DNA of 64,000 nucleotides from Solobacterium sp. GTDB taxonomy: Bacteria; Bacillota_I; Bacilli_A; Erysipelotrichales; Erysipelotrichaceae. The stretch is taken from NCBI GenBank assembly GCA_017512725.1, contig JAFWEW010000023.1, positions 1 through 64,000 on the forward strand, in the 5' to 3' direction. The translations under genes and the position numbers were made by a program. Each line of letters opens with the position of its first letter. Position 1 is the first letter of the stretch. Below, piece by piece: positions 8,777-16,191 of this stretch. The notes beneath the pieces are model-generated. The model was not told the origin of the DNA. It did no database searches and saw only the letters and a program-made list of their open reading frames with translations.

Positions 8777-8863
8777 CCTGCGTGCGGCAGACGGCTGAAC
8801 AAAACGGAATAAAAACGGAGGGAACCACCAGAGAGATCCTTTCGATACATACATGTGAAGACA

Positions 8864-8886
8864 GGGGATGGCTGCCATCCCCTTTT
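8864..8886 (+). terminator. Second strong hairpin with T-run before tmk
   Basis: GGGGATGG - CTG - CCATCCCC is a perfect 8-bp stem followed by TTTT. It comes 48 bases before the tmk -10 box. No gene is seen between the two terminators (8777-8863), so it may be a backup terminator or end an unseen small RNA. Confidence 0.75.
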
Positions 8887-8910
8887 AAATAGGTACAGCG
8901 CCTGAAAGAA

Positions 8911-8945
8911 CCTTTCACGGGGACAGTGCGTGCTATAATCACGAT
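8911..8945 (+). promoter_or_regulatory. tmk promoter placed for a leaderless message
   Basis: TATAAT (8934-8939) lies only 6 bases before the tmk ATG, so transcription should begin at or within a base or two of the start codon. No Shine-Dalgarno sequence is visible upstream of the ATG. A weak -35 (CTTTCA region, 8912-8917) is 16 bases upstream. Confidence 0.6.
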
Positions 8946-9578
8946 ATGGAAAAGGGGAAATTCATTACATTTGAAGGACCGGACGGAAGCGGAAAGACGA
9001 CCGTTTCCAAGGCGGTAAGTGAGCGCCTGCAAGAAATTGGCTATCCGGTTCGTTATACAAGAGAACCGGGGGGATCGGCGATTGCGGAATCGATCCGGGA
9101 CATTATCCTTGATCCGAAGAATACTGCAATGGATGCACGGTGTGAGGCATTGCTATATGCGGCCAGCCGCCGCCAGCATCTTGTTGAGATCATCCTGCCG
9201 TGCATGGAAGCAGGCACGCATGTGATCTGTGACCGTTTCGTTGACAGTTCCGTCGCCTATCAGGGCTATGCCCGCGGGATCGGTGCGGAAGAAGTGCTTT
9301 CGATCAACCGGTTCGCGATCGACAATGTTATGCCGGAAAAGACGATCTTTCTCGATCTTCCGGCAGAACTCGGGCTGGAACGGATCCGTTCCAATCACCG
9401 GGCTGCGGACCGTATGGACCAGGAGAGCACAGCGTTCCATAATGCGGTTTATCAGGGGTATCAGAAGGTGCTTGAGAACGACCGTGACCGAATGATCGTA
9501 ATTGACGCATCACAGCCGGTTGAGGCGGTGATCGAACAGGCATTTCAGGCAGTGAAAGGAATACTGGATGGCAGGTAA
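8946..9578 (+). CDS. tmk: Thymidylate kinase
   Basis: The 210-residue product starts with ITFEGPDGSGKTT (P-loop at about 10-18), the DR(Y/F) motif in CDRFVDSSVAYQG, the REPGGSAIAE segment that binds dTMP, and a lid region (RSNHRAADRMD). It phosphorylates dTMP to dTDP with ATP in the cytoplasm. Length is normal. The start codon directly follows a -10 box and lacks a ribosome site, suggesting a leaderless message. It overlaps holB by 11 bases and heads the tmk-holB-ricT-rsmI cluster, an arrangement common in Bacillota. Confidence 0.95.
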   Translation: MEKGKFITFEGPDGSGKTTVSKAVSERLQEIGYPVRYTREPGGSAIAESIRDIILDPKNTAMDARCEALLYAASRRQHLVEIILPCMEAGTHVICDRFVDSSVAYQGYARGIGAEEVLSINRFAIDNVMPEKTIFLDLPAELGLERIRSNHRAADRMDQESTAFHNAVYQGYQKVLENDRDRMIVIDASQPVEAVIEQAFQAVKGILDGR

Positions 9579-10704
9579 AGTCAAACTGACAGCCAAAGAT
9601 AAGGAAGCGATTGCCCGGGAAAAGGAACGGGACGATGCGGATCTGGAAGAACAGAGACGGCGGGAGGAATTCTATCAGCTGTTTCAGTCTTCTCCGGTGT
9701 TTGCACAGCTGGATGCGGCACTGAAACAGGACCGGGTGTTCCACGCCTATCTGTTTCACGGACCAAGAGGCTCGCTGAAAGAAGAAGCGGCACAGCTGTT
9801 TGCGGCCAGCATTATGACCGGTTCCAGAGGACTGCTGAAGGAATCGGAAGCGGATGAAGAGACAAAGACTGCGGTCTCCCAGATTTATCGCGGGGATCAC
9901 AGTGATTTCATATTTTTAAATGGCGGACGAAAAGAAGCGATCAAAAAGGAAGAAGTGGATGAAATCCAGAGACGGTTTTCCATGACAGCCTCTGCCGCAC
10001 TTGGCCGGAAAGTCTATCTGATCTCGCACGCGGAAAATTCCAGTATCGGGGCAATGAACGGTCTTCTCAAGTTTCTGGAAGAACCGGCAGACAATGTATA
10101 TGCGATTCTCACCGCAGACAATCCCGAACGGATCCTTCCAACGATCCGTTCCCGGTGTATGCTGGTGCCGTTTCAGCCGCTTGGCAAAGAGGTGCTGAGG
10201 GAACTGTGCATCCGGGAAGGGCTGGATGAGGAAGATGTCCGGTTCATTTCCAATCTGGCGTTCAGTGTCCGGGAGATCTCGGAGATCGCATCCGGGAGAA
10301 GCTATCAGACCGCCAAGAAGATGCTGAAGCAGTATCTGAATGCGGAGGGCAGCCGGGACCTGCTGTTTGTGGATTATGAGTACCGCTACCGCTCCAAGAC
10401 AGATAAGGAAGCCGGGGAGGGGATCCGGTACAAGGATGCCAGAGATGAGAACCTGGATACCCTGAACATGTTTTTCAGCCTGCTGGTCATGACGTTCCGG
10501 GATGCACTTAAAAATGACGCATCGGAGCCGGCATGGTATCATAAAGCAGTAAATCAACTGCGCAGTGACGCGGATTTTATTCGTGTGTGCACAGAACGGA
10601 TGAATATCGCGGCCAGTGCCAGGGACCGCGTGAATCGGAACAACGACCTCAGCCTGCTGTTTGCTCAGGCCGTTGCTCAGCTGGAGGAAGTTTCAAATGA
10701 TTGA
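9568..10704 (+). CDS. holB: DNA polymerase III delta' subunit
   Basis: The 378-residue AAA+ protein contains HAYLFHGPRGSLKEEAA, where the P-loop is degenerate (no GKT), as expected for delta', which does not hydrolyse ATP. It also has the sensor 1 region NGLLKFLEEP and the IRSRC motif that contributes the trans-acting arginine. It belongs to the clamp loader with tau/gamma and delta. An extra lysine/glutamate-rich helix of about 35 residues precedes the core. It overlaps tmk by 11 and ricT by 8 bases. Confidence 0.9.
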   Translation: MAGKVKLTAKDKEAIAREKERDDADLEEQRRREEFYQLFQSSPVFAQLDAALKQDRVFHAYLFHGPRGSLKEEAAQLFAASIMTGSRGLLKESEADEETKTAVSQIYRGDHSDFIFLNGGRKEAIKKEEVDEIQRRFSMTASAALGRKVYLISHAENSSIGAMNGLLKFLEEPADNVYAILTADNPERILPTIRSRCMLVPFQPLGKEVLRELCIREGLDEEDVRFISNLAFSVREISEIASGRSYQTAKKMLKQYLNAEGSRDLLFVDYEYRYRSKTDKEAGEGIRYKDARDENLDTLNMFFSLLVMTFRDALKNDASEPAWYHKAVNQLRSDADFIRVCTERMNIAASARDRVNRNNDLSLLFAQAVAQLEEVSND

Positions 10705-11971
10705 TAAACCGTTAACGGGCCATTATACCGGATCCTCATCAGGCCCGAAACATTATGAATATGCAGTGGCAGTGCGGTTCCGCAACAGCGGGCGCTCTTA
10801 TACCTTCGGCACCGACCGCGATGATTTCAAACTCGGTGACAAGGTTGTAGTAGAGACCAGCCAGGGTGTGGAACTGGGCATCTGCCAGAACGCAAGCATG
10901 CATACCCGGTACCTTGGAAAGACAAAACAGCCGGAGAAACCGGTTCTTCGTCTTGCGGATGAAGAAGATCTCCGGAATTTTGAGGAGAACATCGAATATG
11001 CCAGAGACGCACTGGCGGTCTGTGAGGAAGAGGTCAAAGACCTCGGACTGGAGATGCACCTGCTGTCTTCGGAATACATGCTGGATCGTTCCAAGATCCT
11101 CTTTGTCTACCAGGCAGAGCACCGGGTAGACTTCCGTGAACTGCTCAAGCGCCTTGGCGCAAGGCTCCACTGCCGCATCGAACTGCGTCAGATTGGAGAA
11201 CGGGACAAAGCCAAGATGGTCGGCGGCATTGGCCTTTGCGGAATGGAGTGCTGCTGTGCCCGGTTCAAGACAAAGACCGATGTGATTTCAATCAACATGG
11301 CAAAGAACCAGCTGCTTGCCCTCAATACCGAGAAGCTCTCCGGTATGTGCGGAAAGCTGATGTGCTGTCTGAAATACGAAGACGCCAACTATAAAGAACT
11401 GACTGCAGGCCTGCCGAAGATGGGGGCGCATGTCGAATATGAAGATGAGATGTACCGTGTTACTTCAATGAATGTCATGACCAATGAGGCGCGTCTGGAA
11501 AACAGCGAACGCTATCAGGTCATTACGATCGATGAACTGCGGGAAAAGACCGTCGTCCGCAAGGGCGTTGCGATTGCCCGCAAATCCGCCGGACGCGGCC
11601 AGCGGCAGACGCATGTGGCACCGGGTGTGCGTGAGATGCACGATCAGCGGGCTGCCTTCAGTGCCAGTGAAAGTGAAAAGAGCCGCGGCATTTCTGCAGA
11701 ATCCAAGGATACCAGCCATCAGCAGAGTGCCAGCTTAAAGCCGATGCGCAATGAGCGCAAGCCGAAGCAGAACAAGACCGCCAATTCTTCCGAGAACCGG
11801 AATACATCCGGCCGGAACAATAACAGCAAACGCTCTGCGAATAATGGCGGAAATAACCGCCGCAGGGAGAACCGGCGCGCAAGTGACGCTTCGAATCCGA
11901 ATGTAACCGTACGGAGCTTCAAGTCTTCCAAGACCAAAGCCGGGGAAGCAGCGAAGGAAGCAAAGAAATGA
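10697..11971 (+). CDS. ricT: RicT/YaaT-like PSP1-domain protein with long basic tail
   Basis: The 424-residue protein has the PSP1 C-terminal domain: cysteine-rich GLCGMECCCARF and MCGKLMCCLKYE blocks provide the conserved cysteines that in Bacillus subtilis RicT help hold Fe-S clusters in the RicAFT complex, which affects RNase Y processing and phosphorelay. I start at MIDKPL (10697), which has GGAGGAAG upstream. After about residue 290 the protein continues with about 130 residues of low-complexity, Lys/Arg/Asn/Ser-rich sequence (for example RNERKPKQNKT, NNGGNNRRRENRR), probably disordered and RNA-binding; classic RicT lacks such a long tail. Confidence 0.85.
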   Translation: MIDKPLTGHYTGSSSGPKHYEYAVAVRFRNSGRSYTFGTDRDDFKLGDKVVVETSQGVELGICQNASMHTRYLGKTKQPEKPVLRLADEEDLRNFEENIEYARDALAVCEEEVKDLGLEMHLLSSEYMLDRSKILFVYQAEHRVDFRELLKRLGARLHCRIELRQIGERDKAKMVGGIGLCGMECCCARFKTKTDVISINMAKNQLLALNTEKLSGMCGKLMCCLKYEDANYKELTAGLPKMGAHVEYEDEMYRVTSMNVMTNEARLENSERYQVITIDELREKTVVRKGVAIARKSAGRGQRQTHVAPGVREMHDQRAAFSASESEKSRGISAESKDTSHQQSASLKPMRNERKPKQNKTANSSENRNTSGRNNNSKRSANNGGNNRRRENRRASDASNPNVTVRSFKSSKTKAGEAAKEAKK

Positions 11972-12822
11972 ACCGGCAGAAAAGCTTCGAAAATGAAAAG
12001 CCGACCCTGTATCTCGTAGCGACACCGATCGGAAATCTCTCGGAGATGTCTCCGCGGGCAATTGAGATCCTGCAGACGGTGAATGTGATCGCCTGCGAGG
12101 ATACCCGGACCAGCGGACAGATGCTGAAGCACTTCGGAATCAAAAGCCGACTGATCTCCTATCAGAACTTCAATGAAGATCCCAGTGCCAAGGGAATCCT
12201 GAACCTGCTGTCGCAGGGACAGAATGTCGCATTGATCTCGGATGCCGGATATCCGCTGATCAATGATCCGGGGCAGCGGGTGGTAAGCGAAGCGGCTGCG
12301 GAAGGCTATAATGTCGTTCCGGTATCCGGAAGTTCGGCATTTCTGAACGCACTGGTCGCAAGCGGCCTGGTCGTACAGCCGTTCCTCTTTATCGGCTTTC
12401 TGCCCTCGTCGGACAACGAGCGGGCCAAGAAACTGCGGGAATACCGCAGCTATCCGATGACACTGGTGTTTTATGAAGCGCCGCACCGGATCGTTAAGTG
12501 CCTTGAGACCTGTCTTGAGGTACTGGGTGACAGACGGTGCTGTATCGCAAGAGAACTCACCAAGGTTCATGAGGAGTTTATCCGGGGCACGCTGAAGGAA
12601 GTGCTTGCGGAATGCGAAGGCCTCAAAGGTGAGATCGTTCTGATTATCGACGGAAACAAAGATGATTACCGCAAGGATGTGGACTACGGGACCCTGATGA
12701 ACATGGTCAACAGTCAGGTCATGCATGGTCTGTCCAAATCGGATGCGGTCAAGAAGGTTGCCGGAGAAACCGGCATTTCCCGGAAAAAGCTGTATGACCT
12801 TGTTCACAGCAAGGAAAACTGA
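11968..12822 (+). CDS. rsmI: 16S rRNA (cytidine-1402 2'-O) methyltransferase
   Basis: The 284-residue product contains LYLVATPIGNLSEMSPRA, ACEDTRTSG, ISDAGYPLINDPG and VSGSSAFLNALVASG, the SAM-binding pattern of the tetrapyrrole-methylase-like RsmI family. It methylates the ribose of C1402 in 16S rRNA. The start ATG overlaps the ricT stop (ATGA), and the conserved order holB-ricT-rsmI supports the call. A short C-terminal region (SKSDAVKKVAGETGISRKKLYDLV) looks like the helix-turn-helix-like domain found at the end of many RsmI proteins. Confidence 0.95.
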   Translation: MNRQKSFENEKPTLYLVATPIGNLSEMSPRAIEILQTVNVIACEDTRTSGQMLKHFGIKSRLISYQNFNEDPSAKGILNLLSQGQNVALISDAGYPLINDPGQRVVSEAAAEGYNVVPVSGSSAFLNALVASGLVVQPFLFIGFLPSSDNERAKKLREYRSYPMTLVFYEAPHRIVKCLETCLEVLGDRRCCIARELTKVHEEFIRGTLKEVLAECEGLKGEIVLIIDGNKDDYRKDVDYGTLMNMVNSQVMHGLSKSDAVKKVAGETGISRKKLYDLVHSKEN

Positions 12823-12848
12823 ATATTAGTTAAGAGGAGGGGATTCCT

Positions 12849-13547
12849 ATGAGTTTATCTACGTATATTTATCTGTTCTCTGCAATTCTTCCGGCAGTTG
12901 TCCTGTTAATGATTATTTACAGACAGGACAAGCTGGAACGGGAACCGGCGGCACTGCTTATGAAGCTGGCGTTCGGCGGTATTCTTGCGGCACTTGTGGC
13001 AATTGTTCTGGAAAGTGTATTCGGCGGAATACTGGAGAACATGTATTTCCGTGACATCGTGACTGCGACAATCGCAAATGCAATCATGATCGGTCTTTCC
13101 GAAGAATTTGCGAAGATGCTTTTCCTGAAGAAATTCAGCTGGAACAGTCCGGAATTCAACTACATGTTTGACGGCATCGTATATGCGGTTGCGGTTTCTC
13201 TTGGCTTTGCGGCATTTGAAAACGTCTTCTATGTATTCCAGTACGGTCTTACTGTAGCAGTATCCAGAGCACTGCTTGCGGTACCTGCGCATACGGCATT
13301 TGCGGTATACATGGGTTCTTTCTACGGAAAGGCAAAGTACTGCGATGTCTACGGAAAGAAATGTGCCTGCAGATCAAATCTTCTGTGGGGTTTCCTGTTT
13401 GCGGTCGCGCTCCATGCGTTCTATGATGCATGTGCACTGCTTGGCTCCGATACGGCAATGATTGTGTTTGCGGTATTCGTCATCCTGATGTATATCATCA
13501 TCATCCGTAAGGTCAGAAAAGAATCCCGGGAAGATCAGGCGTTCTGA
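12849..13547 (+). CDS. PrsW-family intramembrane protease
   Basis: The 232-residue membrane protein has about seven spans. Conserved acidic and polar sites fit the PrsW glutamic-type protease family: SEEFAKMLFLKK, then FDGIVYAVAVSLGFAAFEN, then VPAHTAFAVYMG and ALHAFYDA. In Bacillus subtilis PrsW starts cleavage of an anti-sigma factor; here the substrate is unknown and no anti-sigma gene is adjacent. It follows rsmI by 26 bases behind an AGGAGG site and is followed by a DUF3842 gene after 10 bases. Confidence 0.85.
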   Translation: MSLSTYIYLFSAILPAVVLLMIIYRQDKLEREPAALLMKLAFGGILAALVAIVLESVFGGILENMYFRDIVTATIANAIMIGLSEEFAKMLFLKKFSWNSPEFNYMFDGIVYAVAVSLGFAAFENVFYVFQYGLTVAVSRALLAVPAHTAFAVYMGSFYGKAKYCDVYGKKCACRSNLLWGFLFAVALHAFYDACALLGSDTAMIVFAVFVILMYIIIIRKVRKESREDQAF

Positions 13548-13557
13548 GTAAAAAACG

Positions 13558-13971
13558 ATGAAACGGGTACTGATTGTCGATGCGCAGGGCGGAGGTCTTG
13601 GAAAACAGCTGATCCTGAAGATCCGTAAAGAACTTCCGGATGTTCATATCACAGCAGTCGGGACCAATGTGGCCGCAACGACTGCGATGATGAAGGCCGG
13701 GGCCGATGAAGCGGCAACCGGAGAGAACGCCGTCTGTGTCTGCGTGAAAAAAGCAGATTATATCGTTGGTCCGATCGGTATCGTGATTGCCGATGCGATG
13801 CTTGGAGAGATCACGGCAGAAGTAGCCCGTGCGGTTTCTCAGGCAGACGCAAAGCGGATCCTGGTTCCTTTCAGCAACTGTGACAACTTCATTGCGGGCG
13901 TATCGGATTTCTCGACCGGACAGCTGGTGGATGAAGCGGTAAAGCATCTGAAAAAAGAACTGTCCGACTGA
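13558..13971 (+). CDS. DUF3842 family protein
   Basis: The 137-residue protein begins MKRVLIVDAQGGGLGKQL, with a glycine-rich loop like a nucleotide-binding fold. It contains VGTNVAATTAMMKAGADEAATGENA and ends with a cysteine-containing SNCDNFIAG block. This pattern is that of DUF3842, small proteins of Clostridia and relatives with no assigned role. It lies 10 bases after the PrsW gene and is the last gene before the accessory island. Confidence 0.75.
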   Translation: MKRVLIVDAQGGGLGKQLILKIRKELPDVHITAVGTNVAATTAMMKAGADEAATGENAVCVCVKKADYIVGPIGIVIADAMLGEITAEVARAVSQADAKRILVPFSNCDNFIAGVSDFSTGQLVDEAVKHLKKELSD

Positions 13972-14021
13972 GTGATCCAGACAGCTGCGAATAACAGACA
14001 ACATAAGTCATAACAAAAAAC

Positions 14022-14075
14022 AAGGAGCTGTAAAAATCCGACAAAATGATCGGAAGCGATAACAGCTCCTTTATT
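14022..14075 (+). terminator. Terminator-like nested hairpin
   Basis: AAGGAGCTGT (14022-14031) and ACAGCTCCTT (14062-14071) are exact inverted repeats; the 30-base loop holds a second stem (TCCGA / TCGGA). T-rich sequence follows. It should end the tmk-to-DUF3842 transcription and marks the island boundary. Confidence 0.65.
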
Positions 14076-14148
14076 AATTTTGGTTGATGAAAACAAATGG
14101 AAAAAGTTTGCAGATAACCGTAAATCATCTTGAAGGAGAATAAACGAT

Positions 14149-14427
14149 ATGGAAAAAGTGTTTCGTGATACACCTGAGATTTTAAAAACCGATCATCTGG
14201 AAACGGTGTCGGCAGGGACTGAGAGGGCAGCCGGCAATTCCGGCATTCCTCTGCCGGGGGTTACCATGCCGACATGTACGATCTGCGGAAGCAAAGATAC
14301 AACGTGTGATGTTTTTAAAGAAAATGGAAAGTGGTACAAACAGTACAAATGTCTGAGCTGCGGCTCATATTTTTCGGAACGGCAGGAAGTTCAAATTCCC
14401 GATCAGATGCAGGTCAGGCCGCGGTGA
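14149..14427 (+). CDS. Small zinc-ribbon protein with leader ending VSAG
   Basis: The 92-residue protein has AAGGAG 10 bases before its ATG. The N-terminus ends in DHLETVSAGTE, which aligns with the VSGG leader ends of the next two genes but has Ala for the first Gly. The core holds CTIC (about residue 42) and CLSC (about residue 69) around an aromatic/basic strand region (KWYKQYK), a zinc-ribbon layout. It is the first of three such genes in a row on the plus strand. Whether the VSAG leader is still cut is unclear. Function unknown. Confidence 0.65.
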   Translation: MEKVFRDTPEILKTDHLETVSAGTERAAGNSGIPLPGVTMPTCTICGSKDTTCDVFKENGKWYKQYKCLSCGSYFSERQEVQIPDQMQVRPR

Positions 14428-14620
14428 TAATCATCCGGGTTTGATTACCGATTGAAGAGCATTTGGCATCGCTGATGAGAAAGGAAACGGTACCGTGTTT
14501 TTCGGTTATGAAGAGGAACCGTTTGCGAAATTGATCATTTTCTAGGAATAATTCTTTTCGGAAAACGATGTAATGCATGACAGGTTCCATTACAATTTAA
14601 AAAAGGAGAAGGAACGATCC

Positions 14621-14815
14621 ATGGGAGAAGAAAAGAAAGAAATTAATCCGGATCAGGAAAAAACGGTCAGCGGTGGTGCTGCAGCGCTTCCGAATATCTT
14701 TACCTGTCCGGAATGCGGGTCAAACGAAGTTTCTGTGACTTATATTTATACGAAAGAAGGAAAACGAATCCCGACAGGTTTGAGGTGCCGCAGCTGCGGT
14801 CATACCTGGAAATAA
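14621..14815 (+). CDS. Small zinc-ribbon protein with VSGG leader
   Basis: The 64-residue protein begins MGEEKKEINPDQEKTVSGGA, an acidic leader with double glycine, and AAGGA lies 7 bases before the ATG. The core of about 45 residues is nothing but a zinc ribbon: CPEC ... LRCRSCGHTW, the same pattern as transcription-factor-type ribbons (TFIIS or rubredoxin-like knuckles). Such a ribbon behind an export leader is unusual. A longer frame begins at 14573 but lacks a ribosome site. The preceding 190 bases (14428-14620) hold no gene I can support. Confidence 0.65.
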   Translation: MGEEKKEINPDQEKTVSGGAAALPNIFTCPECGSNEVSVTYIYTKEGKRIPTGLRCRSCGHTWK

Positions 14816-14925
14816 TGTCTGAAACGTTGCGGAAGGAAACGGCAGGTTCACTCTTCAGAGGGGAACTTTCCCGCGGATCTCCTGAGACATTGGTATGAAT
14901 TCAATCAGAGAAAGGTGAGGGTGAA

Positions 14926-15141
14926 ATTTTTAAGGAAGATGTAAAAGAAATCAATCAAAAAGAACTCGACACGGTGTCCGGCGGACACGAGGAGGACTGC
15001 TGCACCCATTATGTCTGTCCGATCTGCGGGGAAGAACTGATTCTGGTCAGATTTTATGGTTTCACGAAGCTTTACTATAAATGTTATGAGTGCAGTGAGA
15101 ATTTCAGCCTGGAAGAGATCGAGGGGAAAAACGGCCAGTGA
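14926..15141 (+). CDS. Small zinc-ribbon protein with VSGG leader, probable ATT start
   Basis: An open frame from 14899 to 15141 encodes a leader (FKEDVKEINQKELDTVSGGH) and a core with CPIC and CYEC knuckles, clearly a paralogue of the preceding gene. The frame has no ATG, GTG or TTG before the leader: a TGA stands at 14896, and the first usual start is the GTG that codes the V of VSGG. AAAGGTGAGG stands 6-10 bases before an ATT at 14926 that would give a 71-residue protein with a normal-length leader. ATT is a rare but known start. If it is not used, this is a pseudogene whose start was lost. Confidence 0.5.
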   Translation: MFKEDVKEINQKELDTVSGGHEEDCCTHYVCPICGEELILVRFYGFTKLYYKCYECSENFSLEEIEGKNGQ

Positions 15142-15202
15142 TTCCTGCGCTCTTTTGAATTAAAAAATGATGTTTCGGATCGGCATCAGGCCGATTTTTC
15201 TT

Positions 15203-15290
15203 ACTGGGCGTGAAGCGGATCCCCTCAGGTCAGCGTCGGGATGTTTCCCATGTCAAACCTCTCTGGAAACGCAGAAAGAGATGAGATATC
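15203..15290 (-). pseudogene. Decayed RelE/ParE toxin fragment
   Basis: On the minus strand 15290-15203 reads SSLSAFPERFD then, after a stop and a one-base shift, GIRFTP. The intact toxin at 17436-17768 has DLSTFPERFN and GIRFTPIK at the same spacing. At DNA level both share GGGCGTGAAGCGGAT and AAACCTCTCTGGAAA about 50 bases apart. The piece is therefore a relic of a second copy of the toxin gene, and it underlies the space just before the DUF5131 gene. Confidence 0.65.
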
Positions 15291-15300
15291 TTGTTTTTGT

Positions 15301-16191
15301 ATGGCGATGCACAGTAATTGGAATCCATGGCACGGATGTAAAAAATGCAGTGAAGGATGTCAGAACTGTTATGTTTATTATCTTGATCACATGAGGGGAA
15401 AAAGCGGATCTGAAATATACAAGTCAAAGACAGGTTTCAGATATCCGCTGGCAAAAGACAGACTGGGAAGATACAAGATACGAAGCGGCGAAATGATCAG
15501 TGTCTGTATGACGTCGGATTTCTTCCTTGAAGAAGCGGATGAATGGCGTGCAGAAGCCTGGGAGATGATGCGTCAAAGGAGGGATGTTATTTTTCTCCTT
15601 CTGACCAAAAGAATCGAAAGAGTTCGGGATTGCCTGCCGGAAAACTGGGGTAATGGATGGGATAATATTTTTCTCAATGTCACCTGTGAAAACCAGCGCA
15701 GGGCAGATGAGCGGATTCCGGTTCTTCTGGAACTGCCGTTCAAGCATAAGGGGCTGCATTGTGCACCGCTTTTAGGACCGATTCGTATTGGTGAATATCT
15801 GGATAGCGGACAGATCGAACAGGTCGCCTGTGGAGGAGAAAACTATGGCGGAACAAGACCCTGTGATTTTGACTGGGTGAAGGCGCTGAGAGAAGAGTGT
15901 GTATCGAAGAATATTACATTCTGTTTTATGGAGACGGGTACCGTCTTCATCAAAGATGGCAGGGAATACCGAATCACCAGCAAACAAATACAGAATCTGC
16001 AGGCACATAAATCCGGTATGAACTTCAGGGGAAACGAGATACATTTCGACCTTGTTGACAGTTCTGGAGTTCCAATCCCGAAGGAAGAATTGTATGTGCC
16101 GCATTTCAGAGAAAAATGCGAAACCTGTTCCTTTCAGATTCTTTGCAATGGCTGCAGCGATTGCGGCGCATGCGTGAGTTCTGACGGATGA
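15301..16191 (+). CDS. DUF5131 (phage Gp37/Gp68-like) protein with radical-SAM-like cysteines
   Basis: The 296-residue protein starts MAMHSNWNPWHGCKKCSEG, the family signature, and has the cysteine run CSEGCQNCY (C-x3-C-x2-C), as in radical SAM enzymes. LLLTKRIERV, NVTCENQ and VACGGENYGG are further family blocks. The tail has seven cysteines (CETC...CNGCSDCGAC), suggesting an additional Fe-S or zinc site. I chose 15301 because the frame back to 15241 lies over the toxin relic and family members begin close to WNPWHGC; no good ribosome site is seen for either. It follows three zinc-ribbon leader genes and precedes HIT and NlpC/P60 genes. No reaction is established for the family that I know of. 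Confidence 0.75.
   Translation: MAMHSNWNPWHGCKKCSEGCQNCYVYYLDHMRGKSGSEIYKSKTGFRYPLAKDRLGRYKIRSGEMISVCMTSDFFLEEADEWRAEAWEMMRQRRDVIFLLLTKRIERVRDCLPENWGNGWDNIFLNVTCENQRRADERIPVLLELPFKHKGLHCAPLLGPIRIGEYLDSGQIEQVACGGENYGGTRPCDFDWVKALREECVSKNITFCFMETGTVFIKDGREYRITSKQIQNLQAHKSGMNFRGNEIHFDLVDSSGVPIPKEELYVPHFREKCETCSFQILCNGCSDCGACVSSDG

Noticed and set aside
8777-8863. Possible small RNA between two terminators
   Set aside because: No promoter, conserved structure or known RNA family (6S, SRP, tmRNA) could be recognised; only the second hairpin is convincing.
15241-15300. Longer N-terminus for the DUF5131 protein
   Set aside because: These 60 bases coincide with the relic of the toxin gene, and the family signature starts right after 15301.
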